Positions 40,541 to 49,937 of a DNA stretch of 64,000 nucleotides are shown here, piece after piece. Source of the stretch: Motiliproteus sp965230735 (GTDB taxonomy: Bacteria; Pseudomonadota; Gammaproteobacteria; Pseudomonadales; Balneatricaceae). The number at the start of each line of letters is the position of its first letter. The first letter of the stretch is position 1. The stretch is from NCBI RefSeq assembly GCF_965230735.1, contig NZ_OZ246016.1, positions 3,658,001-3,722,000 on the forward strand, read 5' to 3'. The position numbers and the translations under genes were made by a program. The notes under the pieces were generated by a model, which saw only the letters and a program-made list of their open reading frames with translations, was not told the origin of the DNA and did not search any database.

Positions 40541-41326
40541 ATGCTGTTTCCGCCAGCCCGTTTTATTCTTGCTGCCCTGCTCTTCCCGATCCCTCTGGCG
40601 CAGGCCACGGAATGCACCCGAGTGGTCGCGACAGCCCACCCTGACTACCCGCCGTACCACTGGTTTGACGGTCAACAGATGCGCGGCGCCAGCATCGAGA
40701 TCAACCGACTTATTTTTGCCGAGTTGGGGATCCCCTTTTCCGTCAGTTATACCGGCCCCTGGAAACGCGTGCTACATGCCGCACGGCAAGGCCAGGTCGA
40801 TCTGGTGATGGCGTTGAAGAAAACACCGGCCAGGCAGGAGTTTCTGGATTTCACCGAAGCTCCGATTCTTCCAAATCCCTTCGCGGTTTTCGTCGAGCGA
40901 AGCCGTCCATTCGAATTTAACAACTGGGATGACTTAAAGGACAAAATGGGGGGAAAGAATGCCGGTGATCGTTACGGTCATAAATTCGATCAGTTTGCCC
41001 ACCAGCAACTGACACTGGAAGAGGCCGACACCCCGCAGATCAACTTCAAGAAACTGGTTGCAGGGCGAATCGACTACTTTATTCACAGTCGCTATTCCGG
41101 CGCCAGCTACCTTCATATCCACCCCGAAGGAGAGAAAGTTAGGGCACTGGCCAACAACATTAACGAAGGCTATATCCATAGCGGCTTCAGTCGGCAGTCA
41201 CCCTGCCGTGACCTGCTGCCTTACCTGGACCGCCGCTACCGGGAGCTGCTGGAAGACGGCAGAGCCCTGCAGCTGTTAGAAGAAAACTTAGCGTCTTGGC
41301 AACGATCGAATCTGAGCCAGGATTAA
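40541..41326 (+). CDS. Periplasmic solute-binding protein, family 3 (orphan)
   Basis: 261 residues with a signal peptide (FILAALLFPIPLAQA). The family 3 amino-acid-binding fold shows VVATAHPDYPPYHWFDGQQMRG and the VDLVMALKKTPARQEFLDF block. There are no permease or ATPase genes beside it. In this lineage such orphan binding proteins often serve sensors or have other roles. The ligand is unknown, and the ribosome site is weak. Confidence 0.82.
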   Translation: MLFPPARFILAALLFPIPLAQATECTRVVATAHPDYPPYHWFDGQQMRGASIEINRLIFAELGIPFSVSYTGPWKRVLHAARQGQVDLVMALKKTPARQEFLDFTEAPILPNPFAVFVERSRPFEFNNWDDLKDKMGGKNAGDRYGHKFDQFAHQQLTLEEADTPQINFKKLVAGRIDYFIHSRYSGASYLHIHPEGEKVRALANNINEGYIHSGFSRQSPCRDLLPYLDRRYRELLEDGRALQLLEENLASWQRSNLSQD

Positions 41327-41422
41327 CTCGGATAACCACTAACGACAATTGTTGTTGCGCCGCTTAGCTGGTAAAACAACCTCAATCTTGTCAGTTAAGC
41401 TTGTCGTCAAGGTGAAGTGGCC

Positions 41423-42536
41423 ATGAATAAAACCCTCCTATCGCTAGCCGTCAGCCTCTACGTTGTTTCGACGCCAATCCAGGCTATGGACGTTACCTTT
41501 CTCAACCCGGGCAAGCAGGGTGAGCGGTTTTGGGACATGGTAACCGAGACCATGCAAGCCGCAGCCAACGACCTGGATATCAAACTCGAAGTTCTGTACG
41601 CACAACGCAACCGGATCAAAATGGTCGAGATCGGCCAACAGATTACCTCCCGTAGCAACCCGCCGGACTACCTGATCTTGGTTAACGAGGAGCAGGCTGC
41701 CGAGACCATTTTTCTGTCCAGCAAAGGCAGCAAGACCAAAACTCTGATGCTGTTGAATGACTTCCTGCCGACGCAGCGCGACAAGGTGGGTTACCCCAAG
41801 CCCGACAACCCCAACCTGCTGGGCGCCGTTATCCCCGATAACCAAGGTGCCGGTCGTCGGATGATGCAGGCGCTGCTTCAATGCGCCAAAGCCAACGACA
41901 ACCCGAGCCCCCACCATATGCTGGCGTTGGGCGGTGACCAGCTGACGCCAGCCTCGATCGATCGAAATCGAGGCGCGATGTCGGTTGTTGAGCAACAGCC
42001 CGAAATCAAGCTTGATCGTTTCTTGTATGCCAACTGGAACCAACAGGAGGCCACCGAGCTGACCAGTCGTTATCTGAACTGGGCAACCAACAACGGGATT
42101 CAACCCAAAGGCATCTGGGCCGCCAATGACCCCATTGCCATGGGCGCCAGGGATGCCCTGAAAGCAAACAACCTAACGCCCGGCAGCGACGTCTGTCTGG
42201 TGGGACTCAACTGGTCCGCCCAGGGGTTGGAGATGGTTCGTAACGGCGAGATGCTGCTGACCGACGGTGGCCATTTTCTGGCAGGCGCCTGGTCCATGGT
42301 CGTGCTGAATGACTACCATCAACGACGCCTTGAGAGTGAGCCCGCCCCGCTGGGAAGGGTCGATTTTCAGATGCAGAGTATCGATCGCAACAACATTGAA
42401 CATGTATGCACAGAATCTGGGAGACGAGAATTGGGATAAGATCGATTTCCGTGGTTTCAGCCTCAAGCCGTCACAGGGTTACGGCGACTACGACTTCTCG
42501 CTGCGGAATGTGTTCTTGCACATCAAACCCCATTGA
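41423..42536 (+). pseudogene. Periplasmic sugar-type binding protein, frameshifted near the C-terminus
   Basis: ATG 41423 follows aaggtgaag. A signal peptide (LLSLAVSLYVVSTPIQA) leads a periplasmic binding protein of the ribose/LacI fold (DVTFLNPGKQGERFW, IWAANDPIAMGARDALKA). The frame ends at 42439, but the same protein continues in another frame to 42536. Reading resumes after ...DRNNIEH with YAQNLGDENWDKIDFRGFS. An extra base at or near 42404 (catGtat) explains the break. The missing 40 residues would close the fold. It is adjacent to a damaged GGDEF/EAL gene; real decay and sequencing error are both possible. Confidence 0.75.
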
Positions 42537-42548
42537 TCTTGATTCGCA

Positions 42549-43139
42549 ATGCTTAGTCGACTCCCTTCCTTAAAGCTGAAACTGCTGCTGATCTTGATTC
42601 CGGCAGCCGCGCTGGCCTTGACGTTGACCGTTGGCCTGATGCTCTACAACGCAGAGCAACAGTTCGATAAGAAACTGCAGCAAAAGCAGCAAACCCTGGG
42701 CAGCTATGCCGACCTGCTGGCCGACCCACTATGGAATTTCAATACCAAACGGGTCGACGGCATTCTGGAAACCATGCTGCTCGATACGGATATTCTCCGA
42801 ATCAGCATCCTCGACGAGAGCGGCAACGCCGTCGCGGACAAGTTCGCCTCCGAACAGGCGATGACCCAAGTGGTTTCCGGAGAGTACGCCTACCCGATCA
42901 GCTACAGCAACGCCCACATCAAGCAGAGGGTCGGCGAGCTCAAAATTGTCCTGGGCTACCAATCGCTGGAAGACGATAAAGCGCAATTTATCCTTTCCGG
43001 CGTTTTTTCCATTTTGCTGGTGATCGCCGCGCTGGCGGCAGGAATCTGGCTGCTGTTCTCCCGCCTGATGGATGCACCGTTACAGGCGCTGATCGAAGCA
43101 ATTGAACACAGTAAACAGAGCGGTTCCTTTACTCGGTGA
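42549..43139 (+). CDS. Sensor fragment of the broken GGDEF/EAL gene
   Basis: 196 residues. A membrane helix (LLLILIPAAALALTLTVGLM) is followed by a periplasmic domain of about 110 residues, then a second helix (GVFSILLVIAALAAGIWLLF). It ends a few residues into a HAMP domain. Its TGA overlaps GTG 43136 of the next frame as GTGA, so coupled translation of the second fragment is possible though no ribosome site is visible. Confidence 0.7.
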   Translation: MLSRLPSLKLKLLLILIPAAALALTLTVGLMLYNAEQQFDKKLQQKQQTLGSYADLLADPLWNFNTKRVDGILETMLLDTDILRISILDESGNAVADKFASEQAMTQVVSGEYAYPISYSNAHIKQRVGELKIVLGYQSLEDDKAQFILSGVFSILLVIAALAAGIWLLFSRLMDAPLQALIEAIEHSKQSGSFTR

Positions 43140-44719
43140 ACACCACCACCCACGATGAGCTGGGCGTGATCGGCACCGCCTTCAATGAGATGCAAAGCAG
43201 CCTGGAAAGCCATCATAACAGGACCATTCAGGCCAAAGAGCGGCTTCAACTGCTCTACCACGCCACACCGTCGCTGCTGTTCAGTTTCAATCGAGAAGGG
43301 GTTATTCAGGACACCAGTGAGTATTTTCTGCAGCAACTGGGGTTCCAGCGAGCCGAAGTTGTCGGCAGCAACCTGAGTCGGTTGCTGGATAGCGAGCACC
43401 AGCCGCAAGTGATCGATCAGCTGCTGATCCGCTTATGGGAAACCCAGAGTATTGCCGAGCAGCCGCTGAGCATTATCAATGGCCAAGGCCAGCGGGTTGA
43501 AGTGCTGATGGACGCGACGCTGAGCGCACAAGAATCCTTCCCGGGCGCGCTGGCGGTGATGACCGACGTTACCAGCCTGAATCAGGCTCGCCGCAAGCTG
43601 GAGCACCAGGCCAATACCGACCACCTATCCGGTATCGCCAACCGCTACCATTTCCAGTCTTACCTGGAACAGCTCACCTACGACAGACGGCAGTCGCAAA
43701 AACCCTTCGCCCTGCTGTTTATCGATCTGGATCACTTCAAAGTCATCAACGACACCTACGGACACCAGGTCGGAGACCAGTTGCTGTGCCGGGTAACCGA
43801 GCGTATTCAGGCCACACTGCGCACGGAAGATCTGATCGCACGGCTGGGTGGCGACGAGTTTGCCGTGATCATCAAAGAACTCGACCCGAGTTTTTCCGCC
43901 GAGCATGTGGCGGAACGGATCATCAAGCACCTGGAAGAGCCCTTCCCGCTGGCGGAGAGCAACGCTTTTATCTCCGCCTCCATCGGCATTGCCGTCTATC
44001 CGAAGGACTGCCGCTCGCCAACGGAGCTGCTGCAATATGCCGATCTGGCCATGTATCGCGCCAAGAACGAAGGCCGTTCACGCTTCTCGGCCTACTCATC
44101 CGAGCACAGCCGCCTGATTCAACAGCGACTGAAGATTGAAGCATTGTTGCGCCGGGCCATCGATGATGAACTGCTGGAGATCCACTACCAACCCATCGTC
44201 AGTCTGGCTCAGGGAAAAACGGTGGGAATCGAAGCCTTACTCAGACTCAGAGACGATCAGGGCCGGTTGATATCGCCGGCCGACTTCATCCCGGTTGCCG
44301 AGGAGACCGGACGGATCATCGAGATCGGTGAATGGTGTCTTCAGCAAAGTTGCCGTCAGTTAGCCGTCTGGCACCGCGACTTCGATCCCGAGTTGTACCT
44401 GTCCGTCAACGTGTCGACCCGACAGTTCCAGGCCCATTCTTTCTACGCTTCTCTGGAGGATGCCATTGGCTGCGCCGGGATACAGCCGAAGCATCTAATG
44501 ATCGAGATCACCGAAAGCCTGTTGCTACACGACAACCAGAATAACCTCGACCGATTTGAGCAGTTGAAATCGCTGGGCTGCCAGATCGCCATTGATGATT
44601 TTGGAACCGGCTACTCGGCGCTGAGCTACCTGATGAAATTCCCGCTCAGCGTGCTGAAGATCGACCGCTCCTTTATCAGCCCTGCTGACGATCGACCGCT
44701 CCTTTATCAGCCCTGCTGA
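43136..44719 (+). CDS. PAS-GGDEF-EAL fragment with truncated EAL
   Basis: 527 residues starting inside HAMP. A PAS domain covers about residues 35-150. The GGDEF domain has the catalytic LGGDEF at 237-242 and an RTED inhibitory I-site five residues before it. The EAL motif is at 366-368, with DDFGTGYS and KIDRSF present. The duplication replaces the end by 11 foreign residues, removing the glutamate of the EGVE motif and the QGYLISKP helix needed for phosphodiesterase activity. Cyclase activity could survive while hydrolysis should be lost. Confidence 0.72.
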   Translation: MNTTTHDELGVIGTAFNEMQSSLESHHNRTIQAKERLQLLYHATPSLLFSFNREGVIQDTSEYFLQQLGFQRAEVVGSNLSRLLDSEHQPQVIDQLLIRLWETQSIAEQPLSIINGQGQRVEVLMDATLSAQESFPGALAVMTDVTSLNQARRKLEHQANTDHLSGIANRYHFQSYLEQLTYDRRQSQKPFALLFIDLDHFKVINDTYGHQVGDQLLCRVTERIQATLRTEDLIARLGGDEFAVIIKELDPSFSAEHVAERIIKHLEEPFPLAESNAFISASIGIAVYPKDCRSPTELLQYADLAMYRAKNEGRSRFSAYSSEHSRLIQQRLKIEALLRRAIDDELLEIHYQPIVSLAQGKTVGIEALLRLRDDQGRLISPADFIPVAEETGRIIEIGEWCLQQSCRQLAVWHRDFDPELYLSVNVSTRQFQAHSFYASLEDAIGCAGIQPKHLMIEITESLLLHDNQNNLDRFEQLKSLGCQIAIDDFGTGYSALSYLMKFPLSVLKIDRSFISPADDRPLLYQPC

Positions 44720-44720
44720 C
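44659..44720 (+). repeat. Perfect 31-bp tandem duplication inside the EAL domain
   Basis: Copy one is 44659-44689 and copy two is 44690-44720; the unit begins GATCGACCGC and ends CCCTGCTGAC. The copies are identical. Since 31 is not a multiple of 3, the second copy causes the frameshift and an in-repeat TGA at 44717-44719. Removing one copy restores the complete EAL frame. Confidence 0.95.
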
Positions 44721-44983
44721 GAAGACCAGTTTGAACAGGGAATCGTTGAAGCCATCATTCAGATGAGCCAGAGCATGAACCTGAAAGTGATTGCCGAAGG
44801 GGTTGAAACGCAGCAACAGCTGGAGATGCTCAGAGAACTGAGCAACGAAGTCGCCATTCAGGGATATCTGATTTCCAAGCCCTTGCCGCTGGCCGAGATT
44901 GATGTGTTCTTTGAAGCCTCGACAGGAGCCGGGCAAACTATCGGCTGGTCCAGTAGCGGGTAGCAGAACGAAGAAAAGAAGTT

Positions 44984-45329
<346 letters not shown>

Positions 45330-45404
45330 AGCGGCGGATGGTACGTGCTTTACCAATGGGGTTCAATCAATCAAGATCAAACAAAGCGATTCAAGCCAGG
45401 CGAA

Positions 45405-46259
45405 TCATCTGTCATTGTCGGCGCGCATCGCCAGTGCCGCCTGATAAAACTGCTTTTTCTTGCCCGAGCAGATCTTCGCCGCCAACGCCGATGCCTGCTT
45501 GACGCTCAGTTCTTCCAGCAGCAGTGACAGAACCCGCCGCTCTTCCGTGCCCAGATCAGCACCTTCAACCGCCGGTTCGGCGCCCTGCAGCAACAGTACA
45601 AACTCGCCCTTCTGCTGGTTGGCATCAGCTTCGACCCATTCGATCAGATTCCCAAGTGAATCGCCGTGGATGGTTTCGAAGGTCTTGGTCAGCTCTCTTG
45701 CCAATACCAGATAGCGGTCCGGGCCAAACACCTCCAACATCGCCCGCAGGGTTTCCAACAGACGGTGGGGCGACTCGTAAAACATCAGCGTACGGGTGTC
45801 CTCCGCCACCGCCTGTAACCGCTGTAACCGGGCCTGATTTTTGGCCGGCACAAAACCTTCAAAGGCGAACCGGTCGGTCGGCAGACCGGACGCGGACAAC
45901 GCTGCGATCAGGGCACAGGCACCCGGCACCGGCACCACCCGAAACCCCGCATGACGTACCGCCCGAACCAGATGAAAGCCGGGGTCGGAGATCAGCGGTG
46001 TTCCGGCATCCGAGATCAGCGCAATATTTGCTCCCTCGGACAAACGCTGTACTATTCTATCCGCCTGCGCCCGCTCGTTATGGTCGTGTAGTGCCCACAT
46101 CGGCGTCGTTATACCGAAATGCTGCAGCAGCCGGGCCGAATGCCGGGTGTCTTCAGCCGCAATCAGCTCAACCGATTGCAGGGTTTCCAGTGCTCGGGCA
46201 GAGATATCCCCCAAGTTGCCGATCGGGGTTGAAACGATATAGAGACAGGCTGCTGTCAT
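45405..46259 (-). CDS. rsmI: 16S rRNA 2'-O-ribose C1402 methyltransferase RsmI
   Basis: SAM-dependent tetrapyrrole-methylase-fold enzyme. IVSTPIGNLGDISARAL, IAAEDTRHSARLLQHF, ISDAGTPLISDPG and VPGACALIAALSASGLP are diagnostic. The start at 46259 (MTAACLYIV) is used; a long N-terminal extension of the frame is antisense to lpoA and is rejected. 284 residues. It is divergent from lpoA with almost no gap, so the promoters overlap the coding ends. Confidence 0.96.
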   Translation of the reverse strand: MTAACLYIVSTPIGNLGDISARALETLQSVELIAAEDTRHSARLLQHFGITTPMWALHDHNERAQADRIVQRLSEGANIALISDAGTPLISDPGFHLVRAVRHAGFRVVPVPGACALIAALSASGLPTDRFAFEGFVPAKNQARLQRLQAVAEDTRTLMFYESPHRLLETLRAMLEVFGPDRYLVLARELTKTFETIHGDSLGNLIEWVEADANQQKGEFVLLLQGAEPAVEGADLGTEERRVLSLLLEELSVKQASALAAKICSGKKKQFYQAALAMRADNDR

Positions 46260-46314
46260 AATGATGAATCCCCATTGCGGTCCGCAACCACGCACAGACG
46301 GGTCAAAAACGAAA

Positions 46315-48147
46315 GTGAAGCTGTTCAGAAGCATTAACGCCGTGCTGCTGCTCGGCCTGCTCGTGGCAGGCTGTACCAGCCAGCCTCCCTCCACAACGCC
46401 GCCCTCGGAGCCGGAAACGCCGCAAGGACGAGAGCTGACCGAGGTCGAGCAGTTATTGCTGCAGGCTGAAACGGCCGCACCGTTGGCGAGAGCGGAGTAT
46501 ACACTAGCGGCTGCGGAAAAATTGCTGCAACAGCAGGAATACACCAGTGCCGCCGAACTGCTGGCCCAGATCAATCCGCTGCTGCTGCCCGAACTGCAAC
46601 AGCTGCGCCTGTGGCTGTTGCAAGCCGAAGCAGCCAACGCCTTGCAACAGGCCGAGCAGAGCCAGCAATGGCTGGCTCGTATCGAAAATCCGCGGTTGTT
46701 GGTTGCCGAGGACTACCGCCGTTATATCGCCCTGCGCAGTGATAATTACCGCCAAATCGGCGATACCCAGGCAACGCTACAGGCGCTGATCAGCGAGTCG
46801 GAAAGCGCACCGCTGGAACAGCAGCCGCAGCTGGCCGACGAGATCTGGCTGCTGCTGGAGCGACTCGAACCCTCCGAGCTGGCGCAGGTGCTGCAACAGG
46901 AGAACAGCTATCTGGAGCAGGGCTGGTATGAGCTGGCCCAGTTGAGTCGGCGCCCCGACCAGGATGTAATCCAACTGACCGAAGCGCTGGATAGCTGGTA
47001 CAGCCTCTGGGGTATGCATCCGGCCGCGACCAACTTGCCGCAGTCGTTGCAGCAGCTGCGTCAATTCAGCGCCGACCGGCCTGCCCATATCGCCGTGTTG
47101 CTGCCGCAGACCGGCAAGCTGGCTAAGCCGGGGCGTGCCGTCATCGAAGGCCTGATGAACGCCCACTACCAACAACTGCAACAGGGCCAGACACCGGCCC
47201 GGGTCAGCTTCTTTGACAGCGCCCAGATCGACGATCTGCAGCAGTTCTATCTCGAAGCCCAACAGCAGCAGGTGGATCTGGTGATCGGGCCGCTGGATAA
47301 AAACCGTTTGCGACAGCTGACCGAACGCCCCGGGTTATCGATTCCGACCCTGGCGCTTAACAGCGTCGACAGTGCCACCAGCACCTTGAATCTGTACCAG
47401 TTTGGCCTGCGCACCGAAGATGAAGCGATCCAGAGTGCCGATCAGGCCTGGGCCGACGGTCATCGGGTCGCCCTGACCCTGACGCCGGCGACCAGTTGGG
47501 GCGACCGTATCCGGCAAGCCTTTATCAGCCGCTGGCAGGCCCTCGGCGGCGTCATCGCCGGCAGCGGGAGCTTTACCGGCGAGAAGGATTTCTCTGACCG
47601 TATCAGTCATCTGCTGGCCACCGACCAGAGCGAAGCCCGGGCCAAGGAACTGGCCAACCTGATCCGCCAGCCGTTCGAGTTTGAACCCCGTCGGCGCCAG
47701 GACCCGGATCTGCTGTTTATGACCGCACTGAACAAGGATGCCCGTCAGATCAAACCGACCCTGGCGTTCCACTACGCCAGCGATCTGCCGGTGTACGCCA
47801 CCTCCCACCTGTTCGACGGCCAGCCCGATGCCAACCGCTATCAGGACCTGAACGGCATCCGCTTCAACGCGATGCCCTGGGTGATCGAGCCCCACAACCC
47901 TGCTCGGGCCCGGATAGAACCCTATCGGGACAATACCCGCAGTCGCTTCGGTCGGCTCTATGCCCTGGGACTGGACAGCTACCGGCTGATTCCCTACCTC
48001 CAGCTGCTGCAAGAACTCCCGGATGCCCATCTGCAAGGCCAAAGCGGCCGCCTGTCGATCGATCTGCTGGGACAGGTCAGCCGAACCCAACCCTGGCTGC
48101 TGATCAAGGATGGTCTGATTCTGCCGCAGGCCAGTGAGCAGCCATGA
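46315..48147 (+). CDS. lpoA: Penicillin-binding protein activator LpoA
   Basis: Outer-membrane lipoprotein stimulating PBP1A. The lipobox LLVAGC follows a signal peptide (LFRSINAVLLLGLLVAGC). The N-terminal half is Gln/Leu-rich TPR-like helices. The C-terminal half is a periplasmic-binding-like domain (IAVLLPQTGKLAKPGRAVIE, PDLLFMTALNKDARQIKPTL). I use GTG 46315 because it gives a normal signal peptide; ATG 46261/46264 are alternatives without a ribosome site. Its TGA overlaps yraN as ATGA. Confidence 0.9.
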   Translation: MKLFRSINAVLLLGLLVAGCTSQPPSTTPPSEPETPQGRELTEVEQLLLQAETAAPLARAEYTLAAAEKLLQQQEYTSAAELLAQINPLLLPELQQLRLWLLQAEAANALQQAEQSQQWLARIENPRLLVAEDYRRYIALRSDNYRQIGDTQATLQALISESESAPLEQQPQLADEIWLLLERLEPSELAQVLQQENSYLEQGWYELAQLSRRPDQDVIQLTEALDSWYSLWGMHPAATNLPQSLQQLRQFSADRPAHIAVLLPQTGKLAKPGRAVIEGLMNAHYQQLQQGQTPARVSFFDSAQIDDLQQFYLEAQQQQVDLVIGPLDKNRLRQLTERPGLSIPTLALNSVDSATSTLNLYQFGLRTEDEAIQSADQAWADGHRVALTLTPATSWGDRIRQAFISRWQALGGVIAGSGSFTGEKDFSDRISHLLATDQSEARAKELANLIRQPFEFEPRRRQDPDLLFMTALNKDARQIKPTLAFHYASDLPVYATSHLFDGQPDANRYQDLNGIRFNAMPWVIEPHNPARARIEPYRDNTRSRFGRLYALGLDSYRLIPYLQLLQELPDAHLQGQSGRLSIDLLGQVSRTQPWLLIKDGLILPQASEQP

Positions 48148-48512
48148 GCCGCAGCCGTGGCGAAGCGATCGAGCAACAGGTCGAACAGTATCTGGTCAGC
48201 CGGGGGCTGACCCCGGTGATGCGCAACTTCACCGCCCGCTGTGGTGAGATCGACCTGATTATGCGCGACGGCAATACGCTGGCCTTTGTCGAGGTCCGCT
48301 ACCGCCAACGGGCCGGTTTCGGCAGTGCCGCCGAGAGTGTCGATTGGCGCAAGCAACAGAAGCTCAGCCGCAGTGCTGCACTGTTCCTGCAGCAGCACCC
48401 CCAATACCAATCGCAAGCCTGCCGGTTTGATGTTGTCGCCTGTCAGCCTGATAATGGCGGCTCGCTGCAGATCGACTGGCTTCAAAATGCCTTTGACGGT
48501 TGCAGCAATTAA
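48144..48512 (+). CDS. yraN: YraN/UPF0102 family nuclease-like protein
   Basis: 122 residues of the restriction-endonuclease-like fold. The signature GEAIEQQVEQYLVSRGLTPV, the acidic GEIDLIMRDGNTLAFVEVRY (D/E-x-K-like site) and AESVDWRKQQKL are all visible. The function is not established. It is translationally coupled to lpoA, in the conserved order rsmI-lpoA-yraN-diaA-dolP. Confidence 0.93.
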   Translation: MSRSRGEAIEQQVEQYLVSRGLTPVMRNFTARCGEIDLIMRDGNTLAFVEVRYRQRAGFGSAAESVDWRKQQKLSRSAALFLQQHPQYQSQACRFDVVACQPDNGGSLQIDWLQNAFDGCSN

Positions 48513-48561
48513 CCGATCGGATTAAAAAAGTCACCGTCGTTAACCCGCCCAGAGCCCGGCT

Positions 48562-49155
48562 ATGGATCTGCAACAACGCGTTATTAACCATTTTCATCAG
48601 AGTCTCGATCTCAAAGCCCACGTGATCGAGACCTTTACCCCCCAGATCGCTCAAGCCGCCGAGCAGCTGTTTCACTGCCTGGTGGCCGAGAATAAAGTTC
48701 TCTGCTGCGGTAATGGCGGATCGGCTGCGTTGGCCCAGCATTTCAGCGCGCTGATGCTGAACCGCTACCAGCACGAACGTCCCGGACTGCCGACGATTAC
48801 CCTCGGGGCCGAGAGCGCCACCCTGAGCGCCATTGCCAACGACACCCACTTTACCGACGTCTACTCCAAGCAGATTCGCGCCCTGGGTCAGCCCGGCGAC
48901 ATCCTGCTGACCTTCAGCTCCGACGGCCGCTCCACCAGCCTGATCCAGGCGATCCAGGCGGCTCATGATCGCGGAATGGGCGTGATCGCCCTGACCGGCG
49001 GTGACAGCAAGGATATCGGTGCAATTCTGGGCAACGATGAATTGGAAATCCGCATCCCCAGCCCTTCTAAGGCGCTGGTGCATGAGGTACATTTGCTCAT
49101 CACGCACGCCCTGTGCGATCTGATTGAACATCAACTTTTCGGTGGATACGAGTAA
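48562..49155 (+). CDS. diaA: SIS-domain DnaA initiator-associating protein DiaA
   Basis: 197 residues of the GmhA/SIS fold. CCGNGGSAALAQHFSALMLNRY and TLSAIANDTHFTDVYSKQIRAL match DiaA, which binds DnaA and promotes timely initiation. GmhA-type phosphoheptose isomerase is the alternative. The yraN-diaA-dolP context and HERPGLP next to the nucleotide-fold loop favour DiaA. Confidence 0.9.
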   Translation: MDLQQRVINHFHQSLDLKAHVIETFTPQIAQAAEQLFHCLVAENKVLCCGNGGSAALAQHFSALMLNRYQHERPGLPTITLGAESATLSAIANDTHFTDVYSKQIRALGQPGDILLTFSSDGRSTSLIQAIQAAHDRGMGVIALTGGDSKDIGAILGNDELEIRIPSPSKALVHEVHLLITHALCDLIEHQLFGGYE

Positions 49156-49158
49156 ACC

Positions 49159-49734
49159 ATGAAAGCCCAATCCGTTGCCGTTATCGTCCTGCTCAGCCTG
49201 TTTGGTCTGTCCGGCTGCTCCAATCTGATCAGCGCCACCAAAGAGGAGCCGATCAGCGAAGAACCGACCAGCCGAACCACCGGCAGCTTTATCGATGATG
49301 AGCTGATCGAGATTAAATCGTTGGTCAATATCTCCAAGGCTTCCGAAGAGCTGAAGCAGTCCCATATTGCCGTCACCAGCTTCAACGGCATCGTGTTACT
49401 GACCGGTCAGGTACCCAACGATAACGCCCGCCAGCTGACCGAATCGGTGGTTGGGGAGGTCCGCAAGGTCCGTAAGATCCATAACGAACTGACCGTAGCC
49501 GGCCCAACCTCAGCGATCGTTCGCAGCAACGACACCTGGTTGACGGCCAAGATCAAAGCCAAGATGCTGGCCGAACAGAACCTCAAGTCCACCCGTATCA
49601 AAGTGGTCACCGAAAACGGCGCCGTCTACCTGCTGGGTCTGGTCAGTGACGATCAGGCCAACCTGGCCGTGGAGATCACTCGCAACACCGTCGGGGTACA
49701 GAAAGTCGTTAAGATGTTCGAGTACGTCCGCTGA
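49159..49734 (+). CDS. dolP: BON-domain outer-membrane lipoprotein DolP
   Basis: 191 residues. The signal peptide has lipobox LSGC (VIVLLSLFGLSGCSNL). Two BON domains are visible: VTSFNGIVLLTGQVPNDNAR with VRKIHNELTVAG, then IKVVTENGAVYLLGLVSDDQA. DolP (YraP) supports outer-membrane integrity and BAM. It starts 3 bases after diaA. A strong hairpin follows at 49751. Confidence 0.93.
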   Translation: MKAQSVAVIVLLSLFGLSGCSNLISATKEEPISEEPTSRTTGSFIDDELIEIKSLVNISKASEELKQSHIAVTSFNGIVLLTGQVPNDNARQLTESVVGEVRKVRKIHNELTVAGPTSAIVRSNDTWLTAKIKAKMLAEQNLKSTRIKVVTENGAVYLLGLVSDDQANLAVEITRNTVGVQKVVKMFEYVR

Positions 49735-49750
49735 GACGCCCCCTACAGCG

Positions 49751-49772
49751 CCCCGACCGTCACCGGTCGGGG
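49751..49772 (+). terminator. Hairpin after dolP
   Basis: CCCCGACCG-TCAC-CGGTCGGGG is a perfect 9-bp stem with a 4-base loop, 16 bases after the dolP stop. It lacks a T-run, so it may be a transcript-stabilising end or a weak terminator. The rest of the 203-base gap before the next gene shows nothing else I can name except its ribosome site. Confidence 0.55.
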
Positions 49773-49937
49773 TCAGCCCTCTCCCGATAAGACAGCGCTA
49801 CCCTCCCCCCTCTTCGGCAATCCCCACCCAGCTTCGCCCGTTTTTCCAATAGCCCTGGCGTTCAGGCCGTGCTAAAACTTGCTATAGCCTTGCGCAACGG
49901 CATCCACACTCGGTAGCAGCCCTCCAGGGAGTGGTCG

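Larger units (their letters stand above)
42549..44963 (+). pseudogene. Membrane HAMP-PAS-GGDEF-EAL signalling gene, broken twice
   Basis: Reconstructed, this is one protein of about 790 residues: an N-terminal membrane helix, periplasmic sensor, second helix, HAMP, PAS, GGDEF and EAL. A one-base loss near 43135 separates the sensor from the rest. A 31-bp tandem duplication at 44659-44720 shifts the frame inside EAL. The lost tail (VIAEGVETQQQLEML, AIQGYLISKPLP) is still intact in the downstream frame to 44963. The binding-protein gene immediately upstream is broken too. It probably formed a ligand-responsive c-di-GMP module like NspS-MbaA of Vibrio. Confidence 0.8.

Noticed and set aside
41350..41370. 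ACAATTGT-centred imperfect palindrome before the second binding-protein gene
   Set aside because: Short, with a mismatch and common by chance. No regulator gene is adjacent to support an operator call.
46260..46637. Long N-terminal extension of rsmI
   Set aside because: The extension is a Ser/Cys-rich shadow of lpoA. RsmI proteins begin at the GNLGD-containing strand, and ATG 46259 fits.
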